From contig NZ_CP080598.1 of NCBI RefSeq assembly GCF_019598945.1, forward strand, positions 1,984,001 to 2,048,000: a DNA stretch of 64,000 bases, written 5' to 3'. Source of the DNA: Sphaerospermopsis torques-reginae ITEP-024. GTDB lineage: Bacteria; Cyanobacteriota; Cyanobacteriia; Cyanobacteriales; Nostocaceae. A program made the position numbers and the translations under genes. The notes below the pieces were generated by a model. The model did not search any database. It saw only the letters and a list, made by a program, of their open reading frames with translations, and was not told the DNA's origin. This document shows positions 35,090 through 43,325 of the stretch, one piece after another. Each line of letters starts with the position of its first letter. Positions within the stretch are counted from its first letter, which is position 1.

Positions 35090-35773
35090 ATGCAAATCGA
35101 GGCTTTTAGCGATCTTTTCCCCTTGTTGAGTACAGCCAATCCCCAAACTTTGGAATGGTTACTCAACATTGCCGTTGAACACGAATACCCCGCTGGCCGA
35201 GCAGTTTTGATGGAAGATGCTTGGGGTAATGCAGTCTATCTATTGGTTTCTGGTTGGGTGAAAGTCCGACGCACCAATGGCGATGATTCTGTAGCAATAG
35301 CAATTTTAGGGCGGGGTGACTTCTTTGGAGAAATGGCGGTTTTAGATGAATCTCCACGCTCAACCGATGTGATTGCCCTTTCACCTGTTAAATTGTTGTC
35401 TGTCTCTCAAGAACGCTTTATCCAAATCCTGTTTAAAGATCCACAGTTACATCACCGAATGCTGCAACTGATGGTGCGCCGAGTTCGTCAAATTAATATG
35501 CGTTTACAAATGAGAACTTCACCACCAGCAGTCAAACTGGCTCATACTTTAGTCAGTTTATGTGATAACTATGGTCAGAATTCAGCCCAAGGTAAGGAAA
35601 TTTTTTACATTCCCTTAAAAGATTTGGCGGAAGTGACAGAAATCACCATTGAAGAAACTACCAAAATTCTGGAAAAACTCCATGAAAAAGGATGGATCAA
35701 AATTGACGCTGCTAAAAACTCCATTTATTTTATTAACCTCAAACAGCTAGAGATTTTAGCTAATAAGTTTTAA
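35090..35773 (+). CDS. Crp/Fnr-family transcriptional regulator
   Basis: A 227-residue regulator with an N-terminal cyclic-nucleotide-binding fold (about 15-130) and a C-terminal winged helix. The nucleotide pocket reads GDFFGEMAVLDESPRSTDVIAL, keeping Glu, Arg and Ser/Thr residues that contact cAMP in Crp. The long dimer helix is RFIQILFKDPQLHHRMLQLMVRRVRQINMRL. The DNA-binding region has IPLKDLAEVTEITIEETTKILEKLHEKGWIKI, with a recognition helix less basic than in Crp. I chose the ATG at 35090 (MQIEAFSDLF); a TTG at 35024 is in frame. It is not NtcA, whose sequence is more conserved; targets unknown. Confidence 0.87.
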   Translation: MQIEAFSDLFPLLSTANPQTLEWLLNIAVEHEYPAGRAVLMEDAWGNAVYLLVSGWVKVRRTNGDDSVAIAILGRGDFFGEMAVLDESPRSTDVIALSPVKLLSVSQERFIQILFKDPQLHHRMLQLMVRRVRQINMRLQMRTSPPAVKLAHTLVSLCDNYGQNSAQGKEIFYIPLKDLAEVTEITIEETTKILEKLHEKGWIKIDAAKNSIYFINLKQLEILANKF

Positions 35774-36257
35774 TTATTACTGAATTAATGGTAAGTGTAA
35801 AAAAAATATAGATAGGGTTTGCTGAAAAAGTTATCTGTGAAGGACCAGTGACAGGTGCTACGCCACGGTGCTACGCCACGGTGACAGTTTCAAGAGTTGG
35901 ATAGGAACGATTTTTTCTTTAAGTAGGAATTAAGTGCAAGGTTTTTAAGTTTCCACCCCGTAAAAGCTTGCACTTTTTTAACTTCCAGCAGGCTAAGACC
36001 CTTTACCTGTAATCTTTTCATGTTTATTTAGCAAGTCCTAGTTATATTAGTATATAGATCAGATAAATTGTAAAGAATAGTTAGTGACAGTTCCTGAACT
36101 GTCCTAAGAAAAGAATTAGATCATTTATAATCTATTTGCAAGACAGTTTTCTTAACAGGATTTGCTACTTTAAGATGGTTAAATCAAGCTTAAAAGTAGA
36201 TTAATCAGGGCTTTTTTTTTTGTATTTAAGCAGTTACAAACTTTGTCAGGGTAGCAA
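35774..36257. other. 484-bp spacer with a strong hairpin
   Basis: Holds duplicated GGTGCTACGCCAC units (about 35855-35882), a strong hairpin followed by T's at 35932-35979, and AT-rich sequence up to the M61 peptidase start. No gene seen. Confidence 0.45.
35932..35979 (+). terminator. Intrinsic terminator-like hairpin
   Basis: AAGTGCAAG pairs perfectly with CTTGCACTT (35967-35975) around a 26-base loop and is followed by a T-run. It fits termination of the Crp-family transcript or of a small RNA. Confidence 0.55.
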
Positions 36258-38042
36258 ATGAATAATTCAAAAGAAATTCTTGGTAACAATCAATTAACCC
36301 ATACTAATGTATTAATTCACTATTGGGTAGCAATGCCCCAACCAGAAAATCATCTGTTTGAGGTGACATTACACCTTGTAAACTACCCATTGCCAATTCT
36401 TGATTTGAAAATGCCAGTATGGACACCAGGTTCATACTTAGTGCGAGAATACGCTAAGAATTTACAATATTTTGCTGCCTTTGCCGGCTCAGAACCCTTA
36501 TCCTGGCGAAAAATCAGTAAAAATCACTGGCAGATAGAAAAAGGTGATGCGGCTGAAGTCATCCTGCGTTATAGCGTTTTTGCAAATGAACTATCAGTAC
36601 GCACAAATCATTTAGATGCTAGTCATGCTTATTTTAACGGTGCGGCGCTGTTTTTGAGAATCCCCGGTTGGGAACAGCAACCAATTCATATAACCATTGT
36701 ACCAGCAAAACCCCAATGGCAAGTAACCACAGGTTTACCAGCAGTTACAGAAGAAGCCAATACCTTCCTAGCAGCAGATTTTGATACTCTTGTTGATACT
36801 CCATTTGAAATTGGTAATCATGATTTGTTTCACTTTCATGTATTAGGAAAACCTCATGAGTTAGCAATTTGGGGAAAAGGAAACTACAAACCGCAAAAAC
36901 TGCTAAAAGATTTCCATAAAGTCGTTGAATTGGAAGCAAAAATATTGGGGGATTTGCCATATCAAAAATATGTGTTTATACTGCATTTGTTTAACCAAGC
37001 TTATGGAGGTTTAGAGCATAAAAACTCTTGCTCATTAATTTATCATCGCTTTGGATTTCATATTCAAGATAAATATGAACGGTTTATCCAATTAGTAGCC
37101 CACGAATTTTTTCACCTGTGGAATGTGAAGCGCATTCGCCCCAAAGGATTAGAAGTATTTGATTACGATCAAGAAAACTATACCCCCTCTCTTTGGTTTT
37201 GTGAAGGTACTACAAGTTACTATGATTTAGTAATTCCTTTCCGGGCAGGAATTTATGATATTAAATCATACTTTCATCATGTCAATGAAGAAATTACCAA
37301 ATATCTGAAAACGCCAGGAAGGAAAGTACAACCACTTGCTGAATCTAGTTTTGATGCTTGGATTAAGCTATATCGGCAAGATGCTAATAGTGGTAATTCG
37401 CAAATTTCCTATTATTTAAAAGGGGAAATGGTATCACTATTGCTGGATTTGTTAATTCGCTCTCTTCATCATAATCAATTGTCTTTTGATGATGTGATGC
37501 GGAAAATGTGGCAGCAATTTGGTAAAGAAGAAATCGGTTATACTCCAGAACAATTAAAGGAGGTAATTGAAACTGTCGCCGGCACAGATTTAACGGATTT
37601 CTTTGATCGCTATATTCATGGATTGGATGAGTTACCATTCAATCAATATTTAGAACCTTTTGGTTTAAAATTGGTAGAAGAATTAGAGACAGAACCATAT
37701 TTAGGTGTGAGAATCAAAACTGAACATTGTCGAGAGATAATTAAATTTGTGGAGATGGGTTCTCCTGCATACACAGCAGGAATTAATGCAGGTGATGAAT
37801 TATTAGCAATTGATGGTATTAAGGTAGGAACAAATCAGTTAAGTGAACGGTTAAAAGATTACCAACCCAACGATACTATCAACATCACTGTTTTCCACCA
37901 AGACGAACTGCGTAACTATTCCATCACCTTAGCACCACAACATCCTCATAAATATCAATTACGTCCAGTGGACAATCCTGATACTACTCAGCAAGAGAAC
38001 TTTTTAGGTTGGTTGGGTGTGCCATTATCAACTATTAAGTAA
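36258..38042 (+). CDS. M61-family metallopeptidase with PDZ domain
   Basis: A 594-residue peptidase of the glycyl aminopeptidase (M61) family. The N-terminal beta domain includes LDLKMPVWTPGSYLVREYAKN, highly typical. The catalytic region has GGLEHKNSCSL and the zinc motif HEFFHLWNVKRIRP (H-E-x-x-H), followed by LWFCEGTTSYYDLVIPFRAG, which carries the third zinc ligand glutamate. A PDZ domain sits at about 475-560 (EPYLGVRIKT, VEMGSPAYTAGINAGDELLAIDG). No signal peptide, so it should be cytoplasmic. M61 enzymes remove N-terminal Gly or Ala; the physiological substrate is unknown. Confidence 0.93.
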   Translation: MNNSKEILGNNQLTHTNVLIHYWVAMPQPENHLFEVTLHLVNYPLPILDLKMPVWTPGSYLVREYAKNLQYFAAFAGSEPLSWRKISKNHWQIEKGDAAEVILRYSVFANELSVRTNHLDASHAYFNGAALFLRIPGWEQQPIHITIVPAKPQWQVTTGLPAVTEEANTFLAADFDTLVDTPFEIGNHDLFHFHVLGKPHELAIWGKGNYKPQKLLKDFHKVVELEAKILGDLPYQKYVFILHLFNQAYGGLEHKNSCSLIYHRFGFHIQDKYERFIQLVAHEFFHLWNVKRIRPKGLEVFDYDQENYTPSLWFCEGTTSYYDLVIPFRAGIYDIKSYFHHVNEEITKYLKTPGRKVQPLAESSFDAWIKLYRQDANSGNSQISYYLKGEMVSLLLDLLIRSLHHNQLSFDDVMRKMWQQFGKEEIGYTPEQLKEVIETVAGTDLTDFFDRYIHGLDELPFNQYLEPFGLKLVEELETEPYLGVRIKTEHCREIIKFVEMGSPAYTAGINAGDELLAIDGIKVGTNQLSERLKDYQPNDTINITVFHQDELRNYSITLAPQHPHKYQLRPVDNPDTTQQENFLGWLGVPLSTIK

Positions 38043-38056
38043 GGGAGATAGGGAGA

Positions 38057-38145
38057 TAAATTTTAGATTTTAGATTTTAGATTTTAGATTTTAGATTGGA
38101 GACTACAAAAACAATCCAAAATCCAAAATCCAAAATCCAAAATAC
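38057..38145. repeat. Facing heptamer arrays forming a hairpin between convergent genes
   Basis: GATTTTA units (38062-38096) and CCAAAAT units (38114-38142) are complementary and separated by about 18 bp. They lie between the convergent M61 and comB genes, where they could act as a two-way terminator. Confidence 0.7.
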
Positions 38146-38160
38146 ATAACTCCTGACTCC

Positions 38161-38901
38161 TTATTTATTCTGACTTTTTAAAACACCTGCTTCGTGTTGC
38201 ATTGGTAAAACATCTAAAATATCGGTTTGGGAGCAATATTTTAAATCTTCTAAACATTCCAGGCGTAATAATCGCTTACCGTGACTAGCTTGATGGAATA
38301 ATCCCAGTAAGTCATTTTGCCATTGTGAATAAAGAGCGATCGCACTGGTAACTTCATCATTCCCAGCTATTTCCTCCAGGGAAGAATCGGTTTGTTGCCA
38401 AATACTATGAGCGATCGCACCTGCACAAACAGTATCCTCTAAAGAAAAACTACCTTCCCAACCTGAACCAACGATCCAAATGGTTTCTGGTTGTTTTTCC
38501 AGGAGAAATTTCACCACCGCAGACCGATTAATTAAAGCTGCTGCCAGAACAATAGGAGCTTGTTGAATGCGTTGTAAGGCACGAGTACCATTAGTGGTAC
38601 TGATAAACAAGCGTCGCCCTTGTACTAATTCTGCGGTGCAATCTAGGGGAGAGTTACCCAACTCAAAGCCAGCCACTTTTGCGCCGCCTCTTTCTCCAGC
38701 CCGTAATCGTTTTTCGGCAGGCCATTGTTCACTCACTGCCATGAGTTGATCTAAATCACTAAAAACTTGTACTGCCTCGCCTCCAGCCGCTAACACTGTC
38801 GCCATTGTGCTAGTGGCTCGCAAGACATCAACAGCGATCGCGCATTCTGGCGTTTCCTCAGTTGGGGTTAATTCTGGAGTATGATATACAAATATCTTCA
38901 C
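38161..38901 (-). CDS. ComB-family 2-phosphosulfolactate phosphatase-like protein
   Basis: A 246-residue Mg-dependent phosphatase of the ComB family, first defined in methanogen coenzyme M synthesis but widespread in cyanobacteria, where the substrate is unclear. Landmarks are [41 protein letters not shown] and the STTNGTRAL box, all conserved in the family, plus [22 protein letters not shown]. It starts with GTG at 38901. Stand-alone gene; nothing nearby suggests coenzyme M synthesis. Confidence 0.88.
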   Translation of the reverse strand: MKIFVYHTPELTPTEETPECAIAVDVLRATSTMATVLAAGGEAVQVFSDLDQLMAVSEQWPAEKRLRAGERGGAKVAGFELGNSPLDCTAELVQGRRLFISTTNGTRALQRIQQAPIVLAAALINRSAVVKFLLEKQPETIWIVGSGWEGSFSLEDTVCAGAIAHSIWQQTDSSLEEIAGNDEVTSAIALYSQWQNDLLGLFHQASHGKRLLRLECLEDLKYCSQTDILDVLPMQHEAGVLKSQNK

Positions 38902-39090
38902 GGGCTAGATATACCTGCTCTATACTACTGCGGTTATATTCTACCCACTTCATGTCACTCACTGGCTATTTTCAAATTTCGATCTTTATTAATACATAAC
39001 TACTAGGAAGGTCTATCAAGCCCATTTATCAAGGTTTTCAGCTTGAAGGCTGGGTATTACATCTTCTAATGTCAAAGATAGAAAAAACTA

Positions 39091-39384
39091 GAGCTTGTCC
39101 TAAGTTGACCATTTTATAGACAAAAATATACTTATGTTGACAAAAATGGACATAAGTTAGCTCAGAAAAATGCCAACTTGATATATAATCCTCAGATATC
39201 AAGTATTGAATCAGACTATTACCGACGCGAAAACCAAGCATTGATAGTGATAGTCTGTTTCCAAATCTTAACCTGAGAAAGTCGCGTTGGGCTACAGCGT
39301 GCAAGTCTACTGAGGGATAACCGCTCCCATGCTCCCGTTGAAGTAGAAAGTAAAGTCTAGCTTTGTCTAGGTTTTATATAGCAG
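39091..39384 (+). mobile_element. 294-bp non-autonomous IS607 derivative, copy 1 (ends plus guide-RNA scaffold)
   Basis: Starts with the same left end as the complete IS607 element (GAGCTTGTCCTAAGTTGAC) and ends with the same right end (GTCTAGGTTTTATATAGCAG). The recombinase and most of tnpB are missing; about 80 bp of the right end, where the TnpB guide-RNA scaffold is expected, is kept with three changes. A second copy at 49590-49883 has the same length and differs by about one base. It abuts the complete element with 11 bp between. A short open frame on the reverse strand is not thought to be a gene. Confidence 0.8.
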
Positions 39385-39452
39385 ATTGTATACATGAGCT
39401 TGTCCTAAGTTGACAATTTAATAGACAAACCTGTACACTCATAGACAAACCT

Positions 39453-40115
39453 ATGAGTGACTTTATGTTTAAACCTCATGAATTTGCTAAAAAAATCGGA
39501 GTTTCAGTCAAGACCTTGCAAAGATGGGATGTTGAAGGAAGACTTCCAGCCAAAAGAACATTGTCGGGGCATCGTTTTTATACTGAAGATGATTTACTGA
39601 TTACCCAGGGATTAAAACCTGTAGACTCAAAACGAAAAGTAGTTGTTTATTGTAGAGTTTCTTCGAGTAGCCAAAAACCCGAACTCAGAAACCAAGTATC
39701 CGCGATGGAAACATTTTGTTTGAGTCGTGGGTTAGCTGTTGATGATTGGGTTTCAGAGATTGGAAGCGGATTAAACTTTAAAAGAAAAAAGTTTTTATCA
39801 ATTATGTTATCAATGCTTAAAGGCGAAATATCGACAATTGTTGTGGCGCACAAAGACAGAATGTGTCGGTTTGCTTTTGACTTTATTATGGAATTAGCAA
39901 GTTCCGTGAGGTGTCAGATCATAGTTGCAAATCAGGAATCTTTATCACCTCAACAAGAATTAGTGGAAGACCTAATGGCAATTATCCACTGCTTTTCTTG
40001 TCGATTGTACGGATTGAGGAATTACTCCAAAGAAATCAAGGATCATCTCAAAAATGCTATTGACAACCCTGTACAAGATATGTCAGATTTAGACAGCAAA
40101 GAAATACAGTGTTGA
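39453..40115 (+). CDS. tnpA: IS607-family serine recombinase TnpA
   Basis: Site-specific serine recombinase that moves the transposon, 220 residues. It has the inverted IS607 layout: an N-terminal MerR-like helix-turn-helix (FKPHEFAKKIGVSVKTLQRWDVEG, residues 6-29) before the catalytic domain. The nucleophile is Ser70 in VVVYCRVSSSSQK, with the downstream FKRKKFLSIMLSML and VAHKDRMCRFAFDF (the conserved arginines) segments. It is complete and in frame, so it is probably functional. It is followed by tnpB after 9 bp. Confidence 0.93.
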   Translation: MSDFMFKPHEFAKKIGVSVKTLQRWDVEGRLPAKRTLSGHRFYTEDDLLITQGLKPVDSKRKVVVYCRVSSSSQKPELRNQVSAMETFCLSRGLAVDDWVSEIGSGLNFKRKKFLSIMLSMLKGEISTIVVAHKDRMCRFAFDFIMELASSVRCQIIVANQESLSPQQELVEDLMAIIHCFSCRLYGLRNYSKEIKDHLKNAIDNPVQDMSDLDSKEIQC

Positions 40116-40124
40116 GGTCGAGCA

Positions 40125-41204
40125 ATGCTTTTATCTATCAAAACAAAACTCAAGTTAAACAAAACCCAGGAAATATTCATGGCTAAACACGCTGGTATAG
40201 CAAGGTTTACCTATAATTGGGGTTTAGCTACTTGGCAGGATTTGTACAAAGATGGATTAAAGCCAAACAAATACATCCTCAAGAAATTCTTTAATAATCA
40301 TGTAAAACCTGAATTGGCATGGATTAAAGAAAAAGGTATTTGCCAGAAAATCACTCAATACGCCTTTGATAGTTTAGGTGAAGCTTTTCAAAGATTCTTT
40401 AAAGGACAGTCTCAATATCCTAACTTCAAAAAGAAAGGAAAAAATGATAGTTTTACAATTGATGCAGGTGGTAAACCAATTCCTGTAGGTGGTACATCAA
40501 TAAAACTACCGACAATTGGATGGGTAAAAACTTATGAAGGATTACCTCACACCACCTGTAAAAGTATTATTATTTCCAGGACTGCTGATAGTTGGTATAT
40601 AGCCTTTTCTTATGAACAAGAATGTCAACCAACTATCAAAAACCATGCTGTTGTTGGTGTTGATTTAGGAGTCAAGGAACTAGCTACACTAAGCACTGGT
40701 GTTATATTTCCTAATCCTAAACACTATAAACAGAATCTAGCTAAACTACAAAGATTATCCAAAGTCTATTGTAGAAAAGCTAAAGGTTCAAACAATAAGC
40801 ATAAAGCTAAAATTAAACTGGCTAGACATCATGCAAGAATAGCAAACCTGAGAAAAGATACTCTTCATAAACTTACTACTTACTTATGCAAAAACCACGC
40901 CAAGATAGTAGTAGAAGATTTGAATGTTTCAGGGATGTTATCAAACCATAAATTAGCCCAAGCAATAGCTGATTGTGGGTTTCATGAGTTTAAGCGTCAG
41001 CTAGAATATAAAGCTAAAAAGTTTGGTTGTGAAATTATAATTGCTGATAGATTTTATCCATCAAGTAAAACCTGTTCTCACTGTGGACATAGAAAAGATA
41101 GTCTTTCTTTATCTGAAAGAATTTATCACTGCGAGAACTGTAGTTTTGAGATGGATAGGGATCTGAATGCTGCAATTAATTTATCGCGTTTGGCTAAAGC
41201 GTGA
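40125..41204 (+). CDS. tnpB: RNA-guided nuclease TnpB (IS607-associated)
   Basis: Cas12-ancestor nuclease, 359 residues, which uses a guide RNA transcribed from its own 3' end to cut DNA matching the transposon flank, favouring retention of the element. All RuvC residues appear intact: Asp180 in VVGVDLGVKELATL, Glu264 in IVVEDLNVSG, and the final aspartate in FEMDRDLNAAINL. The zinc ribbon has Cys317, Cys320, Cys336 and Cys339. The N-terminal OrfB_IS605 helix-turn-helix (KHAGIARFTYNWGL) is also present. Length and motifs suggest an active enzyme. It is co-transcribed with tnpA. Confidence 0.94.
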   Translation: MLLSIKTKLKLNKTQEIFMAKHAGIARFTYNWGLATWQDLYKDGLKPNKYILKKFFNNHVKPELAWIKEKGICQKITQYAFDSLGEAFQRFFKGQSQYPNFKKKGKNDSFTIDAGGKPIPVGGTSIKLPTIGWVKTYEGLPHTTCKSIIISRTADSWYIAFSYEQECQPTIKNHAVVGVDLGVKELATLSTGVIFPNPKHYKQNLAKLQRLSKVYCRKAKGSNNKHKAKIKLARHHARIANLRKDTLHKLTTYLCKNHAKIVVEDLNVSGMLSNHKLAQAIADCGFHEFKRQLEYKAKKFGCEIIIADRFYPSSKTCSHCGHRKDSLSLSERIYHCENCSFEMDRDLNAAINLSRLAKA

Positions 41205-41286
41205 AAGTCTACCGAGGGATAACTGCTCCCATGCTCCCGTTGAAGTAGAAAGTAAAGTCTAGTTTTGTCTAGGTTTTATATAGCAG
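41205..41286 (+). ncRNA. Predicted TnpB guide-RNA (omega RNA) scaffold at the transposon right end
   Basis: In characterised TnpB elements the guide RNA overlaps the tnpB 3' end and the right end, with the guide taken from the flanking DNA. Here 41205-41286 contains GAGGGATAACTGCTCCC and AAAGTCTAG/CTAGGTTTT pieces conserved in both derivatives. The guide would be the bases from 41287, running across the stop codon of the first DUF29 gene. The RNA boundaries are inferred, and the 5' part probably extends into the tnpB coding sequence. Confidence 0.6.
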
Positions 41287-41298
41287 GATTTCCCATTT

Positions 41299-41751
41299 TT
41301 AATCTTCCCAAAAATCAACATTCAGCATCGCTTCAAGATCACGACTAAATGGCCATGTATCAGGAAACTCGCACTGCGGATAACCCCGACGCACAATTTT
41401 GAGAGTATCTTCGTAAACTTCATCAAAAACTTCGTTAAAATAGGGCTTTAAACTCGGTGCTTGTTTGAGTAATCGCTTCAGAGATACCCTTTGCTTGTCA
41501 ATGGATTCTACCCACCCACGATAACAATCAGGCATATTTACATAAGTCCGCTTGAGAAGATGTTCAAGAAGTTCTCCTAGCCGGTTTTCAAGTTCGTGTT
41601 TTTGCGATCGCCCCAAACTCTCTATCTCCTCAATCAGATTATCAAAATCTAACTCCTCAATATCCCTACTCCGTAACTTATTGACTGTATCTTCAATCCA
41701 CAGTAAATAATCTTGCTCATATAAAGATACTGCAACTTGTGTCTGTGTCAT
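41299..41751 (-). CDS. DUF29-family protein, tandem copy 3 (most downstream)
   Basis: A 150-residue DUF29 protein, a cyanobacterial family of unknown function. It begins MTQTQVAVSLYEQDYLLWIED with RDIEELDFDNLIEEIESLGRS, the DUF29 hallmark, and ends WPFSRDLEAMLNVDFWED. It is the most divergent of three tandem paralogues transcribed leftwards (start spacings about 498 bp each). The first 45 residues and the upstream spacer are almost identical to the other copies, whereas the C-terminal half differs clearly. The IS607 right end lies 13 bp beyond the stop. Confidence 0.85.
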   Translation of the reverse strand: MTQTQVAVSLYEQDYLLWIEDTVNKLRSRDIEELDFDNLIEEIESLGRSQKHELENRLGELLEHLLKRTYVNMPDCYRGWVESIDKQRVSLKRLLKQAPSLKPYFNEVFDEVYEDTLKIVRRGYPQCEFPDTWPFSRDLEAMLNVDFWED

Positions 41752-41799
41752 TGCTTGATATCCTCATTCAAGTGTAAATAAATATTTTTAACTATTTAA

Positions 41800-42249
41800 C
41801 TATTCCCAAAAATCCACATTCAGCATCGCCTCAATATCACGGCTAAAAAGCCATTTATCAGGAAACTCACACTGCGGATAACCATTGCGGACAATTTTCA
41901 GAGCTTCTGCGTAAGCTTCATCAAACACTTGGCTAAAATAAGGCTTGAGACTGGGTGAATTTTTGAGTAACTTTCTGAGTCCATTCCTTTGTTTAATGAT
42001 TGATTCTACCCACCCACGATAACAATCAGGCATATTTACGTATTTTCGCTTGAGGATATGCTCCAAAAGCTCTTCTAGCCGATTTTCTAGTTCTCGTTTG
42101 TCCGATCGCCCCAAACTCTCTATCTCCTCAATCAGATTATCAAAATCTAACCCCTCAATATCCCTACTCCGTAACTTATTGACTGTATCTTCAATCCACA
42201 GTAAATAATCTTGCTCATATAAAGATACTGCAACTTGTGTCTGTGTCAT
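41800..42249 (-). CDS. DUF29-family protein, tandem copy 2
   Basis: A 149-residue paralogue with the same N-terminus as its neighbours and one change in the DUF29 motif (RDIEGLDFDN in place of RDIEELDFDN). The middle, ENRLEELLEHILKRKYVNMPDCYRGWVESIIKQR, is close to copy 1, and the end is FSRDIEAMLNVDFWE. The 48-bp spacer before copy 3 (CATTGCTTGATATCCTC in plus-strand sense) is nearly identical to that after copy 1, showing that the unit was duplicated together with its upstream spacer. Function unknown. Confidence 0.85.
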   Translation of the reverse strand: MTQTQVAVSLYEQDYLLWIEDTVNKLRSRDIEGLDFDNLIEEIESLGRSDKRELENRLEELLEHILKRKYVNMPDCYRGWVESIIKQRNGLRKLLKNSPSLKPYFSQVFDEAYAEALKIVRNGYPQCEFPDKWLFSRDIEAMLNVDFWE

Positions 42250-42297
42250 TGCTTGATATCCTCATTCAAGTGTAAATAAATATTTTTAACTATTTAA

Positions 42298-42747
42298 CTA
42301 TTCCCAAAAATCCACATTCAACATCGCCTCAATATCACGGCTAAAAAGCCATGTATCAGGAAACTCACACTGCGGATAACTCTTGTAAACAACTTTGAGA
42401 GCATCTGCATAAGCTTCATCAAACACTTTTGCAAAATATGGTTTGAGGCTAGGTGAATCTTTTAATAAATCTCTAATGCCAATTCTTTGTTTAATGATTG
42501 ATTCTACCCACCCGCGATAACAATCTGGCATATTTACGTATTTTCGCTTGAGGATATGTTCCAAAAGCTCCCTGAGTCTACTTTCCAGTTCTCGTTTATC
42601 TGATCGCCCCAAACTCTCTATCTCCTCAATCAGATTATCAAAATCTAACTCCTCAATATCCCTACTCCGTAACTTATTGACTGTATCTTCAATCCACAGT
42701 AAATAGTCTTCCTCATATAAAGATACTGCAACTTGTGTCTGTGTCAT
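42298..42747 (-). CDS. DUF29-family protein, tandem copy 1 (first transcribed)
   Basis: A 149-residue DUF29 protein and the first of the tandem trio. Its own upstream spacer (TTTATTTACCTGACG on the plus strand) differs from the spacer shared by copies 2 and 3, so the array's promoter is probably here, between it and the divergent BlaI-like gene. Sequence: MTQTQVAVSLYEEDYLLWIED, ESRLRELLEHILKRKYVN, and the FSRDIEAMLNVDFWE end. DUF29 proteins are abundant in filamentous cyanobacteria and often lie near mobile DNA; no function is established. Confidence 0.85.
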   Translation of the reverse strand: MTQTQVAVSLYEEDYLLWIEDTVNKLRSRDIEELDFDNLIEEIESLGRSDKRELESRLRELLEHILKRKYVNMPDCYRGWVESIIKQRIGIRDLLKDSPSLKPYFAKVFDEAYADALKVVYKSYPQCEFPDTWLFSRDIEAMLNVDFWE

Positions 42748-42890
42748 TGCTTTATTTACCTGACGTGACCTAACTCAAGTTTAAGTTAAAGCCAGTTGAG
42801 AATGTTTAAGTTGATATTTTTAAGAGTGGCAAACCGACAATCAAACTGTAACCTGGAAATATAAACAACCTCATCGCTCAAACCATCAAC

Positions 42891-43310
42891 ATGGCTCCAT
42901 TACCAGATTACCGTCCTAAACAATTATCCGTTGGTCCTTTAGAAGCAGAAATTCTCAGCATTGTCTGGGAACTTGGTTCAGCTACAGTCAAAGATGTACA
43001 CGATCGCATTCTTTCCGATCCTAACCGCGAACTAGCTTATACATCTGTCACCACTGTTTTACGTCGTCTCACAGAAAAAGGTTGGTTAGCTTGCGATAAA
43101 CAGGGAAAAGCCTTTTATTGGCGGCCATTGCTCACCAAACAACAAGCAGAGATGATAAAAGCCCACGAACAACTACAGCGATTTTTAGCAGTAGGTAATC
43201 CTGATGTAGTTGCCGCCTTTGCTGATAGTTTAGATGAAACAGCTAGTGAACAAATAGAAGCGATCGCCAAACGCATTCAAGCTGCACGTCAAGCCAGGGG
43301 AGAAAAATAG
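42891..43310 (+). CDS. BlaI/MecI/CopY-family transcriptional regulator (PetR-like)
   Basis: A 139-residue repressor-type regulator with an N-terminal winged helix: LGPLEAEILSIVWELGSATVKDVHDRIL then AYTSVTTVLRRLTEKGWLACDKQGKAFYW, the standard BlaI pattern in which T-S-V-x-T-x-L-x-R-L forms the recognition helix. The C-terminal half is helical and dimerising. It is followed after 15 bp by an M56 membrane peptidase. In Synechocystis a BlaI/M56 pair, PetR and PetP, controls the copper-dependent switch between plastocyanin and cytochrome c6; this pair has the same layout, but orthology is my inference. It starts at ATG 42891. Confidence 0.87.
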   Translation: MAPLPDYRPKQLSVGPLEAEILSIVWELGSATVKDVHDRILSDPNRELAYTSVTTVLRRLTEKGWLACDKQGKAFYWRPLLTKQQAEMIKAHEQLQRFLAVGNPDVVAAFADSLDETASEQIEAIAKRIQAARQARGEK

Positions 43311-43325
43311 GAGACAAATCACATT

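Larger units (their letters stand above)
39396..41286 (+). mobile_element. Complete IS607-family transposon
   Basis: About 1.9 kb, bounded on the left by GAGCTTGTCCTAAGTTGAC and on the right by GGTTTTATATAGCAG, ends shared with the two 294-bp derivatives. It encodes a serine recombinase TnpA and an RNA-guided nuclease TnpB in the same direction. IS607 elements make no target duplication and have no inverted ends, which fits here. The right end stops 13 bp before the stop codon of the first DUF29 gene. Confidence 0.9.

Noticed and set aside
39038-39304. 88-codon frame on the reverse strand in the solo IS607 derivative (and its twin at 49670-49891)
   Set aside because: The frame lies across transposon ends and a remnant of tnpB; the twin is identical because the DNA is duplicated. 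No family, no ribosome binding site.
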